From Gammaproteobacteria bacterium (GTDB taxonomy: Bacteria; Pseudomonadota; Gammaproteobacteria; Eutrophobiales; Eutrophobiaceae), in NCBI GenBank assembly GCA_012103475.1, contig WLWS01000001.1, positions 1-64,000 of the forward strand: a stretch of DNA of 64,000 nucleotides, given 5' to 3'. Every line of letters starts with the position of its first letter. The stretch's first letter is position 1. The notes under the pieces are model-generated. The model searched no databases and was not told where the DNA came from. It saw nothing but the letters and a program-made list of their open reading frames with translations. This document shows, one piece after another, positions 55,122 to 64,000 of the stretch. The position numbers were made by a program, and so were the translations under genes.

Positions 55122-56148
55122 GCCTTTGCATTTCGGTGTCAATCTCAATAACCGGGAACCCCTGATTGCACCCGACTACGATCTTGAAGCTTTACTCGAT
55201 TTGTCCGTCGTCTGTGAGAAACGTGGTTTTGATTCTGTCTGGTTAGGTGATTCGCTGTTGTCACGTCCGCGTTGGGAACCGATTTCACTTCTTAGCGCCA
55301 TATCACAACGTACCAAAAAAGTGCAACTCGGCACGGGAATTATCGTCGCCTCGGCACGCAACCCGATATGGTTAGCTGCCGAATGGGCGACACTGGATCG
55401 GATATCCAGAGGCCGGACGATACTCGGTGTTGGCATGGGCAGTAACGAACCCAGTGTTAAAGCAGAATTCGAAGCCCTTGGCCTGTCCATGTCTGATCGA
55501 GTTGCCTTATTCGAAGAATGTATGGGTATAAGCAGACAATTACTCACCACAGGCAATGCGAGCTTTAGTGGAAAGCATCATCAACTGGATAATACCGGTT
55601 TTTACAGCGGTACTGAGCTTGGACCGATGTTACCGATACAGCAACCACCACCAATATTGATTGCCTCGAATCCACGGATAAAGGGAGCCAGCTCTGCCGA
55701 GGTGATGGTCAGGCGCATGGATAAAGCCTGTCGGCGGATCGTGAAGCTCGGTGACGGCTGGATGACTTGCTGTCGGGCACAACATCCGGAAGAAGTCACT
55801 GAGCAGCTGGATACCATACGTAGAATAGCCAGCGAGGAAGGTAAAGATCCGGACAGTTTTACCGTCGCCTATCAGGTCACCATGAGGATTGGTGATTCAA
55901 AAGAGAGAGCCAAGGCAGATATCGAGCAGTACATCGCTCAGTACTATCCGGAGCTGTCAAAAATTATCGATTTGTCCGAATGGGGACCTGTTGGTAATGC
56001 TGATGATATAGGCGAATGGATTCAAACCTTTGCCGAGGCAGGGGTAGATACTTTCGTTTGTCGTTTCGGTTCTATGGATCAGGCAGGTCAGGTGGAAAGA
56101 TTTGCCAGCGAAGTCTTACCACGTTTTCGAAGCCAAACTAGTTATTGA
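55111..56148 (+). CDS. LLM-class flavin-dependent oxidoreductase
   Basis: A luciferase-like monooxygenase-family flavoprotein of 345 aa. LHFGVNLNNREPL starts the TIM barrel, RGRTILGVGMGS lies in the centre, and GDGWMTCCRAQHPEEVTEQL near the end is typical. I chose the ATG at 55111, 11 nt inside the hyuB end; the TTG start 3 codons earlier is less likely. F420 or FMNH2 could be the cofactor. It converges on the hydrolase gene with an 11-nt overlap of the two stops. Confidence 0.85.
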   Translation: MRNKPLHFGVNLNNREPLIAPDYDLEALLDLSVVCEKRGFDSVWLGDSLLSRPRWEPISLLSAISQRTKKVQLGTGIIVASARNPIWLAAEWATLDRISRGRTILGVGMGSNEPSVKAEFEALGLSMSDRVALFEECMGISRQLLTTGNASFSGKHHQLDNTGFYSGTELGPMLPIQQPPPILIASNPRIKGASSAEVMVRRMDKACRRIVKLGDGWMTCCRAQHPEEVTEQLDTIRRIASEEGKDPDSFTVAYQVTMRIGDSKERAKADIEQYIAQYYPELSKIIDLSEWGPVGNADDIGEWIQTFAEAGVDTFVCRFGSMDQAGQVERFASEVLPRFRSQTSY

Positions 56149-56980
56149 AAAAATTTAATACCAGTTGTTCAAATTCCTGTTGTTGTTCAACCTGAGCCCA
56201 ATGACCGCATCGCTGAAAAATATGCATGCGCGCATTTTGCATCAGCTTCATCATTTGCAGACCAACTTCCAGAGCACCGCCTTTATCTTCATGTCCCCAG
56301 ACGAGTAATGTAGACACCGCAACGCTACGTAAATCACCATAAAAATCGCGGCGAGGCAGACCAAGTAATCGCATTTGCCCCGGATCTTTGCTGGCTTCGA
56401 AACGTTCTTGCAAGGTTTCCTCAGTTACCTGGGACGCGTCATAGAGTAAGCTCTCCACAAGGCGTCGCATCTTATCCAGTGACGGACCTTCACCGGCGTA
56501 ATAATTAATGATGTTATTCAATGCTTCCTGTGGTTGAGGTTGAATGACAATGCCAGCAGAAGTGGGTTGACTGCCGATCAAAACAAGATGTTTCATACGC
56601 TTCGGGTTGTAAATTTCGAGACCTAAGGCAGCCTGTCCTCCCAGCGAATTACCGATGACATCGACACTGCCTTTGATATCCAATGCAGTCAGAAATTCAT
56701 CCAGAATACGCCCCATATAATCAAAGAAATCTTCATTCAAGCCATCTGCGAAACCAGACTTACCATATCCGGGCATGTCCAGCATAATCATCCGTCGACT
56801 GGTCGAGGTAATTGCTGGAACATTCTGCTTAAAATTACTCCAGGCTGTCGCGCCGGGACCACCGCCATGAATACACAGCACAGGTTCTCCCTCACCAGCG
56901 TCGTTGTAATGCAGTTTTGTGCCTTCAACGTCAATATAATTGCTGGTGCTGGATTCTGTGAAATCAAATTTTTTGTTCAT
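56138..56980 (-). CDS. Alpha/beta hydrolase (meta-cleavage-product-hydrolase-like)
   Basis: A 280-aa hydrolase with the oxyanion motif HGGGPGATAWSNF typical of C-C bond hydrolases of aromatic meta-cleavage, nucleophile GNSLGGQAAL, an acid in WGHEDKG and the His in CGHWAQVE. The HGGGPGA stretch supports a meta-cleavage product or related vinylogous substrate, but no ring-cleavage dioxygenase lies nearby. It is transcribed divergently from the PQQ dehydrogenase gene. Confidence 0.87.
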   Translation of the reverse strand: MNKKFDFTESSTSNYIDVEGTKLHYNDAGEGEPVLCIHGGGPGATAWSNFKQNVPAITSTSRRMIMLDMPGYGKSGFADGLNEDFFDYMGRILDEFLTALDIKGSVDVIGNSLGGQAALGLEIYNPKRMKHLVLIGSQPTSAGIVIQPQPQEALNNIINYYAGEGPSLDKMRRLVESLLYDASQVTEETLQERFEASKDPGQMRLLGLPRRDFYGDLRSVAVSTLLVWGHEDKGGALEVGLQMMKLMQNARMHIFQRCGHWAQVEQQQEFEQLVLNFFNN

Positions 56981-57026
56981 GTTTGTAACTTTCTTATATT
57001 TTTCTAATACTTGCAGATATGTAATA

Positions 57027-57117
57027 GATAGATTCTATCATTTGCTATATCTACCTTGAAGCATATCCTGTGCATACATGCCAGATTAACTGTTTACCGA
57101 CAATACAGAATTCTGTA
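57027..57117. promoter_or_regulatory. Palindromic sites upstream of the PQQ dehydrogenase
   Basis: TACAGAATTCTGTA (57104-57117) is a perfect 14-nt palindrome lying 110 bases before the dehydrogenase ATG, and GATAGATTCTATC (57027-57039) is a second one near the hydrolase start. Both look like dimeric-regulator sites between the divergent genes. Confidence 0.5.
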
Positions 57118-57226
57118 CATAAATAAATTTTATATTGACCAAAATACGCTATGCTCTTGCTTGTGCGTGAAGGTTGAAGGTCTGCATGTACACCATCCAA
57201 TTAAATCAAATTTGAGGAGACGCGCC

Positions 57227-58936
57227 ATGCGCATTCAATTGAAAACCATCTCCGCTTTTTCTGCTGTATTTGCCTTTGCTTTGAGCACGGGGATTGCGAA
57301 TGCGGGTGAAGAAGTGAGCGGAGGAAGTTTGTATGGTGACATGCAAACTGTTACTCAGGATATGCTGGATAAAGCAGCCGGTGATGCTAATAATTTCTTA
57401 CACACAAATGGTAATTACGATCAAACTCGTTATTACCCGGCAGAGCAAATCAACAGGGAAACTATCAAGAACCTGACACGTGCCTGGGTTTTCAAGACTG
57501 AGATTAAAGAGTCGATGGAAACAAGTCCTATTGTGGTTAACGGGGTCATGTACGTAACCACCTCGTTTAATCATGTTTACGCACTGAATGCCAAAACTGG
57601 TAAACAGCTCTGGCATTACAAACACGAAATGGGCCCAATCACAACGTATTGCTGTGGTCCCAATAATCGTGGTGTCGCGGCACATGGGAATATGGTTTAT
57701 TTCGGGACTCTGGATGCCAAGCTTGTCGCACTGAATGCCAAAACCGGAAAGAAGGCCTGGGAAACTCAGATTGCTGATCCGGAATTGGGTTACAGCGAGA
57801 CGATGGCACCAACTGCTGTCGATGGCAAAATTCTGATTGGCACCAACGGTGGTGAATATGGTATCCGCGGCTTTGTTAAGGCTTATGATGCCAACACCGG
57901 TGATTTACTGTGGACCTTCCACACAACACCTGAAAATTCAGCTGGCGTCTGGGCAGAAAACGATGCAACAGGTCGGTATATGCATCGCGATATCGCTGCT
58001 GAAAAGGCTGCTCTGAAAAAATCAGGCGACCCCTACAAAACTTTAGGTGGTGGTGTTTGGCAGAATATGGCAATCGATCGTGATAACGGTCGCGTCTATT
58101 TTGTAGTTGGCAATCCCTCACCTGATCTCTACGGCGCTATTCGTCCGGGCGACAATCTCTACACCAACTCTCTGGTCTCTGTTGATTTGAATAGTGGTCA
58201 ATATATCTGCCATTTTCAATACATCGCGCACGATGTATGGGATCTTGATGCAGTCAGCCCACCCATTCTTACTTCAGTAGCTGATACTGATGGTTCCATG
58301 GTCAAGGGTGTATTGCACGGCGGAAAAACCGGTTATGTTTATGCGCATCGCGCGTCAGACTGCAGCCTGATTCGTTTTTCCGAGCCTATGGTCTCACAGG
58401 AAAATCGCTGGGTTCTACCAACAGCAGAAGGCGCCCGTATGCTTCCGGGTGCCAATGGCGGCGTGGAATGGTCACCAATGGCGATAGACCCGCATCAGGG
58501 ACTTACTTACGCAATCAATCTGCATCAGCCGATGACCTACCATGTTGAAGAAACACCTTATCCCGGCGGTAAGCTCTGGTTAGGTGGTGCTTTCAAGGTT
58601 ATTCCAGATGAAGAACAATGGGGTAATGTCAGCGCTGTTGATTACCACACTGGTGCTATTAAATGGAAAGTGAAAACCCAGCAGCCAATGATTGGCGGCA
58701 TATTGGCGACCGGTGGTGGTCTTGTGTTTACCGGTGAAGGTAATGGATTGTTTAAAGCCTACAACTCAAGTACCGGCGAGTTAATGTGGCAGGACAAGGC
58801 GAAAGCAGGTGTTAACGCGCCACCTTCCTCATACAACGTTGACGGTGACCAGTATATCGTGGTTGGAGCCGGTGGTAATGTTCAGTTGAACTATACCCGC
58901 GGTAACGAAATTATTGCTTATAAACTTAAAAAGTAA
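57227..58936 (+). CDS. PQQ-dependent alcohol dehydrogenase with lanthanide-type motif
   Basis: Periplasmic quinoprotein, 569 aa, with a signal peptide (about 1-26) and an eight-bladed propeller rich in W-x-x-x-x-G-T/N-D repeats. Adjacent cysteines Cys142-Cys143 (YCCGPNNRG) match the disulfide of PQQ alcohol dehydrogenases. In [12 protein letters not shown] the catalytic Asp339 is followed two residues on by Asp341; lanthanide enzymes (XoxF, PedH, ExaF) have Asp here and calcium enzymes do not. Glu210 and Asn296 fit the other metal ligands. The start at 57227 has GAGGAG upstream. It feeds electrons to the cytochrome c next door. Confidence 0.9.
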   Translation: MRIQLKTISAFSAVFAFALSTGIANAGEEVSGGSLYGDMQTVTQDMLDKAAGDANNFLHTNGNYDQTRYYPAEQINRETIKNLTRAWVFKTEIKESMETSPIVVNGVMYVTTSFNHVYALNAKTGKQLWHYKHEMGPITTYCCGPNNRGVAAHGNMVYFGTLDAKLVALNAKTGKKAWETQIADPELGYSETMAPTAVDGKILIGTNGGEYGIRGFVKAYDANTGDLLWTFHTTPENSAGVWAENDATGRYMHRDIAAEKAALKKSGDPYKTLGGGVWQNMAIDRDNGRVYFVVGNPSPDLYGAIRPGDNLYTNSLVSVDLNSGQYICHFQYIAHDVWDLDAVSPPILTSVADTDGSMVKGVLHGGKTGYVYAHRASDCSLIRFSEPMVSQENRWVLPTAEGARMLPGANGGVEWSPMAIDPHQGLTYAINLHQPMTYHVEETPYPGGKLWLGGAFKVIPDEEQWGNVSAVDYHTGAIKWKVKTQQPMIGGILATGGGLVFTGEGNGLFKAYNSSTGELMWQDKAKAGVNAPPSSYNVDGDQYIVVGAGGNVQLNYTRGNEIIAYKLKK

Positions 58937-58962
58937 TTCGTCATTAATTTTGTAGATAGTCG

Positions 58963-58991
58963 ATGGCCGCCCTCCGGGGCGGCCATTTTTC
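58963..58991 (+). terminator. Rho-independent terminator after the PQQ dehydrogenase gene
   Basis: Perfect stem ATGGCCGCCC / GGGCGGCCAT with a 4-nt loop (TCCG), followed by TTTTTC. A strong terminator about 25 nt after the stop codon. Confidence 0.85.
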
Positions 58992-59073
58992 TTTGGTAAT
59001 CTCAATTAGATTGAACCCGGCGATGCCAATGATTGTCGAATTCAGTAGTTAATAAATACAAGGCTTTAAATAG

Positions 59074-59658
59074 ATGTACAGATTCTTAAATACTTTTTTA
59101 CTTTTCAGTCTCTTCTTCATTACCAATAGTTTTGCAGAGGAAGATAAGTACGCCCCGGTAAAAGACAGACTGGCAACCTGTGTTGCCTGTCATGGTGAAA
59201 AAGGTGTCTCTGCCATAAATATCAACCCGTCACTTGCCGGTCAGCATTTTTACTACATCTATACACAATTAAAGGATTTTCATGCCGGCAGACGTGAGAA
59301 TGCCATCATGGCACCGATGATTGCCGGTCTGGAAAAAGATCAGATGAAACTGATTGCAGAGTATTTTTCGAAAGAAAAATGGAGCCCGGTTAAATTCAAG
59401 GCAAGCAAGGAACAAACCAAAATAGCCTTGAGTGTTATTAACTCTGGTCAGTGCGTAGCCTGTCACCTTGGTGGTTTTGAAGGAAATAGCAGAGTGCCGA
59501 GGTTATCAGGGCAACACTTTGAATATCTTGAAAAGACCATGATCGATTTTAAAAATAAAGTACGCAATAACGCTCCATCAAAAGGATCGCTCTTTGCGAC
59601 TTACAGCGAAGAAGAATTAAGCGCCGTTGCCGCTTACTTGAGTGGCTTTAAAGAATAA
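59074..59658 (+). CDS. Diheme cytochrome c (c4-like)
   Basis: A 194-aa periplasmic protein with a signal peptide (residues about 1-21) and two covalent heme sites, CVACH at 36-40 and CVACH at 127-131. Each half has the c4-type PSLAGQH or PRLSGQHFEYL region with the sixth-ligand Met candidates. It follows the PQQ dehydrogenase on the same strand and is its probable electron acceptor, although the strong terminator between them implies its own promoter. Confidence 0.9.
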   Translation: MYRFLNTFLLFSLFFITNSFAEEDKYAPVKDRLATCVACHGEKGVSAININPSLAGQHFYYIYTQLKDFHAGRRENAIMAPMIAGLEKDQMKLIAEYFSKEKWSPVKFKASKEQTKIALSVINSGQCVACHLGGFEGNSRVPRLSGQHFEYLEKTMIDFKNKVRNNAPSKGSLFATYSEEELSAVAAYLSGFKE

Positions 59659-59670
59659 AGTAATTCAAAA

Positions 59671-60525
59671 CTAGTTCTTCAGGCTGAGCCCTCCCTTCCC
59701 TGCCAGTAGACTCAATTGATTCGCGGTTTTTCCTTCTTTGTCTTTTATCGAATGGTCAGCGTTCGAGCTTAACAAGAGGTTTACCACCTCAGAATAACCA
59801 CCTTCAGCGGCCATCATCAATGCAGTCCGGCCTCTGTTATCCTGTAAATTCACATTTGAGCCCTTCGATAAAAGATATTGCGTAGCGTCCAGATGACCGT
59901 AACCTGCCGTCCACATTAATAAGGTCAGCTCGTTCGCATAGCGTTGATCGATATTCTGCTCTGCACCAATCAGGCCTTTGATTACGTCAAGGTTTCCATT
60001 TGCAGCGGCATAAACCAATGCAGATTTACCGGTATGGTCTATAGGATGACGATTTGCATTACGCTCGAGCAAAAGGCTCACAACATCAGTGTGATTTGCA
60101 AATGCCGCAGCCATCAAAGGAGTGAAACCCTTGATGGTTTTATGATCAATATTCGCCCCCTTATCCAGAAGGTATTGCACAATTTTTACGTGCCCCGCTT
60201 TTGCCGCCGAAATTAGGGCCGTTTCACTCCGGGTATTCACCAGTTTGATTTCTGAACCCTGCCCATGAAGATATTGAACGAGCTCCAAATTACCGGTGCT
60301 TGTAGCGTAGATAAAAGCAGAGTTTCCAAATCTGTCGCGAGTTTTTACAGAAGCGCCTTGCCCTATCAAGTCCTTCACCAATGTAAAATCGCCGTTCTTG
60401 GAGGCAGCGACTAAGTCCAGATTTAGTTTCCGATATTCATCTGCCTGTGAACAAACTGAGAATAGGACTACAAAGGTTGTTAAAAATATTGATAAGCCCG
60501 ACGGAATAGCATTTTGATTCTTCAA
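59671..60525 (-). CDS. Ankyrin-repeat protein, secreted
   Basis: A 284-aa protein with a signal peptide (residues about 1-28) and about seven ankyrin repeats (for example TRSETALISAAKAGHVKIVQYLLDKGANIDHK), hence a periplasmic or surface protein-binding scaffold. No catalytic domain is present. It sits 80 nt behind the SulP gene on the same strand but has its own start signals. Confidence 0.9.
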   Translation of the reverse strand: MKNQNAIPSGLSIFLTTFVVLFSVCSQADEYRKLNLDLVAASKNGDFTLVKDLIGQGASVKTRDRFGNSAFIYATSTGNLELVQYLHGQGSEIKLVNTRSETALISAAKAGHVKIVQYLLDKGANIDHKTIKGFTPLMAAAFANHTDVVSLLLERNANRHPIDHTGKSALVYAAANGNLDVIKGLIGAEQNIDQRYANELTLLMWTAGYGHLDATQYLLSKGSNVNLQDNRGRTALMMAAEGGYSEVVNLLLSSNADHSIKDKEGKTANQLSLLAGKGGLSLKN

Positions 60526-60605
60526 ATAATTTATCTCTCAAGAGTCGATTTGAAATTTTACTGACTTCAGGCACTGCCAAAAGCCTCTTTGTATTGCATC
60601 ATCAC

Positions 60606-62135
60606 TCAACGGTCATTCGATAACCAGAGTGAGTCTTCGCCGAGCACCCTCTTTAAAAGACGAACTCCCTGTAGCGGATTACCCGGGATTATCCTGACGC
60701 TCAAGCCGGAGCTTTCCGCATCGTGGGCAACCTGTTGCAATATTAGCGCGCCAGTATAGTCAATTCTGCCGACTTTGCGCAGATCAAGTACCAGGTTTTC
60801 GGCTTCGGGGTGTTCAGCAAGATTTTTTATCAGTACTTCAGCTAAAGCAGGTGCCGATCCAAAGAACAACACGCCTACTGGTGCCAGCGTTAATGTGGCA
60901 TTCTCATACTGGTTGATCACATCAATTCGTTTTTCGCGCCAGAGATGAACAGCTACGCCGAGACCAATGCCAAGAAGAACAGCAATATCTACTCTTGGCG
61001 TCAGGAACAAAGTCAGACCAAAGGTAATCCAGCCCACTGAACCCTGAGCAGGCGAGGTTATCAGTATTCTATATAACGATTTTACGTCAACCAGAGAAAT
61101 GACAGCCGAAATAATAATCGCAGCAAGCGCGGTTTTTGGTAGTTGTGAGAGAATTGAGATAAAGGGAATGGATGCCAGTACAGTCAGGCCGGTAACAGCA
61201 CCACTCCATCGTGTCTTACCACCGGCTTTGAAATTAATCATGGTGCGCGAAAACGAACCGCCAACAGGAAAACAGTTTGAAAACCCCGCAGCAAGATTCG
61301 CCATGCCCTGACTGATAAACTCCTTGTTTACACTCCAGGACTGACGATTTTTTGTGGCCATATTTCGGGCGATCGCAGCCGGCTCCGCAAAGCCCACCAG
61401 AGCGATAACGATGGCGGGAATAATTAATTCCTTAAAACGATTCCATGGCAGGTCGATTGATAAATGTGGTAATCCGGCAGACAGTTGGCCAACAAGCTCC
61501 CGATCGTAATTGCCAAAGCGGGTGAACAAAATGCCAAGGATAACTGCTATCAATACACCCGGGAAAAGCGCATGAATCTTTCTACCAAAAACGATAATCA
61601 GGATTGACGGCACACCGAGGCTTAAGGATTGCAGTGACCAGGACTGTGGACTAATTAGTACCGATAAAGCGGTACGAATGATACCTTCACCATTTTTACT
61701 CACACCAAAAAAAGTGGGTAATTGAGTAGCAATAATTATCAGTGCTGCTGCAGCCGTGAATCCGGCAATGACAGGTTGTGACATAAGATACGCTATATAA
61801 CCTGCACGTGAATACCCTATCAACAGGCGTACAATACCAACCAGCAGGGCAAGCAAGGCAGCCAGACCAATGTATTCCCTTGACATAGGTTCAGCGAAAG
61901 CAGTCAGCGCGCCAAAGGTGAGTAAACAGGTCATCGCCACCGGACCGGTCTGTAGATATCTGGAAGATACAAAAAACGCCGCAACAATGGGTGGTAATAT
62001 GGATGCGTAAACTCCATAGACCGGTGGCATACCGGCAAGAAATGCATAGGCAATGGATTGTGGTATTAGCACCAGAGCGACGCTGACTCCTGCAATCAGA
62101 TCGCCGCTTTGAGGTTTCTCAAAATTACTCAACAT
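60606..62135 (-). CDS. SulP-family anion transporter with STAS domain
   Basis: A 509-aa transporter with about 12 membrane segments (GVSVALVLIPQSIAYAFLAGMPPVYGVYASILPP is the SulP start) and a C-terminal cytoplasmic STAS domain (residues about 400-505, LVLDLRKVGRIDYTGALIL). The family moves sulfate, bicarbonate or other anions. Its ATG abuts the stop of the soeC-like gene, so it likely exports sulfate made by the sulfite dehydrogenase. Confidence 0.9.
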   Translation of the reverse strand: MLSNFEKPQSGDLIAGVSVALVLIPQSIAYAFLAGMPPVYGVYASILPPIVAAFFVSSRYLQTGPVAMTCLLTFGALTAFAEPMSREYIGLAALLALLVGIVRLLIGYSRAGYIAYLMSQPVIAGFTAAAALIIIATQLPTFFGVSKNGEGIIRTALSVLISPQSWSLQSLSLGVPSILIIVFGRKIHALFPGVLIAVILGILFTRFGNYDRELVGQLSAGLPHLSIDLPWNRFKELIIPAIVIALVGFAEPAAIARNMATKNRQSWSVNKEFISQGMANLAAGFSNCFPVGGSFSRTMINFKAGGKTRWSGAVTGLTVLASIPFISILSQLPKTALAAIIISAVISLVDVKSLYRILITSPAQGSVGWITFGLTLFLTPRVDIAVLLGIGLGVAVHLWREKRIDVINQYENATLTLAPVGVLFFGSAPALAEVLIKNLAEHPEAENLVLDLRKVGRIDYTGALILQQVAHDAESSGLSVRIIPGNPLQGVRLLKRVLGEDSLWLSNDR

Positions 62136-63083
62136 TTATACCCGGGAACTACCGTAGTAAAGCATTACCGTATGTTTCGCCTCTGCAAAAAACAACCAGC
62201 GCTCAGTCAATATCCCGACTGCACAACTTAGTAACGCGATTACAGACAAAACAATGATGCTGATACCGGAATATTTCATCGCCAGAAGCGCAAACAGGAA
62301 TGGCAATACAAATCCGCTAATGATGCTGATTCTGCGCAATTTGTCAGCATGTTTGCGCGCTATCTGGTAACCCATTTCTTTCAATAAGTAATTTTCCTGA
62401 CTATGCGGGGTCTGAGTCAGGTTCACTTTACCCAGATCGCCAAGGCCCGTAGCCGATTCGGCCGTACTAACTGAACGTGTTGTCTTAATATAATTCCAGT
62501 AGGCAAGTTTAATCAGCAGGGCAATACTAATAAAAACAAGCGCAGCATAATTCAGCCAGGCTTGTGCACAGGAAAAAATGAGCGCCAGGGTGTTCAGTAG
62601 AATTGCACCTGTCATAAATGACAGCACTAAATATGTGGCCGGAACCCAGTGATTGCACCATGCGTGAACAGTTTTCAGGGAAGCATAGATCATGGAAGTG
62701 GCATATACGGTAAGTAGACAACTTATACTCATAAACAAGGCAGCAGTAAATAATAGTGATCCGTTTTGACCAGAGTAATACCAGCCAGCGGCAAAGATCA
62801 GCACTGGCACGTAACTCAGGCAGGCAAGTACACCTTCACGACTCAACCAGGAAGAGCGCCACTGGCTAAGCGCGCGCCAGGCACGCTCCGGGCGCCCCAG
62901 ATGAAAAGTCGACGAAACTAGCCCGCAACTTATCAGACCTAATGCAACAGCAATGCTCGAAAGTACAAATACGGTTTTGTCAGGAATAATTCCGAGTAGA
63001 AAACCAAGACCAAGAACACTCAGCATGCCATAGCCTGCACCTGAGGCCGTAGTAAAGAAAATGACAGACAATGCAGGATGCAT
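62136..63083 (-). CDS. soeC: Membrane anchor subunit of molybdopterin oxidoreductase (SoeC-like)
   Basis: A 315-aa integral membrane protein of the DmsC/NrfD type with eight or nine hydrophobic segments; HLGRPERAWRALSQWRSSWLSREG is the hallmark stretch and MIYASLKTVHAWCNHW follows. It passes electrons from the Fe-S subunit to the quinone pool. The start overlaps the Fe-S gene stop (TAATG). The SoeC identity is inferred from the partner gene. Confidence 0.8.
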   Translation of the reverse strand: MHPALSVIFFTTASGAGYGMLSVLGLGFLLGIIPDKTVFVLSSIAVALGLISCGLVSSTFHLGRPERAWRALSQWRSSWLSREGVLACLSYVPVLIFAAGWYYSGQNGSLLFTAALFMSISCLLTVYATSMIYASLKTVHAWCNHWVPATYLVLSFMTGAILLNTLALIFSCAQAWLNYAALVFISIALLIKLAYWNYIKTTRSVSTAESATGLGDLGKVNLTQTPHSQENYLLKEMGYQIARKHADKLRRISIISGFVLPFLFALLAMKYSGISIIVLSVIALLSCAVGILTERWLFFAEAKHTVMLYYGSSRV

Positions 63084-63826
63084 TAGCGACTCAAGGCTTT
63101 ATCAATCCAGCGCAAGAGTGCATTCTCACTGCTGTCTACCTTGTATTCCAGAAAACCATCTTTCGCCTCGTTTTGTATCTGTTTTTTTCTGGGGGGAAGA
63201 TAACGGTTTACTGGCAAACATTCCTGTTCAGGCATCAGCTCAAAACCATCTCTTTCTTTGACCAGTTTGGATACCCCGGAGTTTTCATCACCGAGATCGC
63301 CAAAATTGCGTGCGCCGGTTGGACAGGCAGACACACAGGCCGGAACACGACTATGTTCCGGCAGGTTTTCATTGTAAATTTTGTCAACGCAAAGCGTACA
63401 TTTTTTCATAATGCCGGCATCGCTATCGTATTCACGAGCACCATAAGGGCAGGCCCAGGAACATAGTTTACAACCAATACAGGTGTCAGCATTGATAAGT
63501 ACAATGCCATCTTCTTCTCGCTTATAAGATGCACCTGTAGGGCAAACAGTCACACAAGGCGCTTTTTCACAATGCAGACAGGAGCGTGGAAAATTAACAC
63601 TGACCGATTCACCAGACTCATTTGTGACTTCAAAACTATGCACCCGGTTAAACCAGACCCCATCCGGATGTTCACCATAGGCGTCGAGATCAGTTAAGGG
63701 TGCCGAATGTCCGCTTGTGTTCCACTCTTTACAACTCGTACTGCAGGCATGACAGCCAACACAAATATCAAGATCAATCACCAGACCCAGTTTTACTCTT
63801 GATTCAGTTTTCGGCAGGCAGGTCAT
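63083..63826 (-). CDS. soeB: Iron-sulfur subunit (SoeB-like, sulfite dehydrogenase)
   Basis: A 247-aa electron-transfer subunit with four cysteine clusters: CVGCHACSTSCKEWN, CLHCEKAPCVTVCPTGA, CIGCKLCSWACPYGA and CTLCVDKI followed by ACVSACPTGARNFGDLGD. These bind four [4Fe-4S] clusters. The length and the VGCHACSTSCKEWNTSG and MTCLPKTESR start resemble the SoeB subunit of cytoplasmic sulfite dehydrogenase; DmsB or PsrB are alternatives. Together with a SulP transporter it points to sulfite oxidation. Confidence 0.82.
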   Translation of the reverse strand: MTCLPKTESRVKLGLVIDLDICVGCHACSTSCKEWNTSGHSAPLTDLDAYGEHPDGVWFNRVHSFEVTNESGESVSVNFPRSCLHCEKAPCVTVCPTGASYKREEDGIVLINADTCIGCKLCSWACPYGAREYDSDAGIMKKCTLCVDKIYNENLPEHSRVPACVSACPTGARNFGDLGDENSGVSKLVKERDGFELMPEQECLPVNRYLPPRKKQIQNEAKDGFLEYKVDSSENALLRWIDKALSR

Positions 63827-63829
63827 CGA

Positions 63830-64000
63830 CTATTCATCAGCCTTATTTTCAGGATGTGTGACAAATTCCCTGTGTTCCTTAAGCGTATTTCCGGAGTCCG
63901 TGCTTGTGGCTTTATCTTTTAGCTCTTCGCCATAACGAAGCACAATCTGCTCAGTTCCTGCTTCTTTCTGTGCAGGCAAAGTGTCAAATTGAGGTTCTGT
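63830..64000 (-). CDS. soeA: C-terminus of the molybdopterin catalytic subunit (SoeA-like), cut by the window edge
   Basis: A 56-residue open C-terminus (ending VTHPENKADE) runs into the right edge; its stop lies 3 nt upstream of the soeB ATG, as expected for the catalytic gene of the same operon. The tail itself has no diagnostic motif, so the identity rests wholly on position. Confidence 0.5.
   Translation of the reverse strand, partial: TEPQFDTLPAQKEAGTEQIVLRYGEELKDKATSTDSGNTLKEHREFVTHPENKADE

Noticed and set aside
1..64000. Mobile elements, prophage genes, CRISPR arrays and tRNA genes
   Set aside because: No transposase, integrase, phage structural gene, regularly spaced repeat or cloverleaf was seen on either strand.

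Overview
The window reads as chromosomal DNA of an aerobic, heterotrophic, Gram-negative proteobacterium, most likely a marine gammaproteobacterium. This rests on TonB-dependent receptors, a BtuB receptor behind a cobalamin riboswitch, a PQQ alcohol dehydrogenase paired with cytochrome c, and many stand-alone catabolic enzymes; no 16S or ribosomal marker is present. I saw no tRNA, rRNA, CRISPR array, prophage or intact insertion sequence.

Layout. 1-3.5 kb: an AbiEii-like toxin-antitoxin pair, a TetR regulator divergent from a DUF2852-type membrane protein, and copies of a dispersed non-coding repeat. 3.5-5.4 kb: a cytochrome P450 divergent from a MarR regulator, with a perfect 16-nt inverted repeat between them. 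5.5-16.7 kb: a late-stage cobalamin salvage cluster (cobO, btuB with riboswitch, cobU-cobT-cobC-cobS, cobQ, cbiB-cobD-btuF, extra histidine phosphatase); corrin-ring genes are absent here. 16.7-23.5 kb: lactate permease, LuxR regulator, a TPR/beta-barrel outer-membrane protein with a secreted partner, and the decayed tail of a TonB receptor gene.

23.5-59.7 kb is a catabolic island of several transcription units: (i) sulfatase, cupin, SDR and a Tm-1-like/TIM-barrel pair, divergent from an AraC regulator; (ii) an eight-gene operon running from a TonB receptor through a secreted barrel-like protein, esterase, two SDRs, a VOC protein and a heme-c/propeller fusion, divergent from a LuxR regulator; (iii) a MocR regulator, Rieske oxygenase, NTF2-like protein and MFS/TetR unit; (iv) AhpD-like protein, thiolase, amidohydrolase, metallo-beta-lactamase-fold hydrolase, HyuA/HyuB, LLM flavoprotein and C-C hydrolase; (v) a PQQ alcohol dehydrogenase with the Asp-x-Asp signature of lanthanide enzymes and a diheme cytochrome c. 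Together these look like import, hydrolysis, oxidation and thiolysis of one or more organic substrates that the sequence does not name.

59.7-64 kb: an ankyrin protein and an operon that looks like soeABC (cytoplasmic sulfite dehydrogenase) with a SulP anion transporter; the catalytic subunit runs off the window edge.

Three genes (cbiB, the barrel-like gene and the 38 kb LuxR gene) each carry an apparent loss of one base, two of them in or beside homopolymers. The reading frames on both sides look intact, so either assembly indels or fresh mutations are possible.
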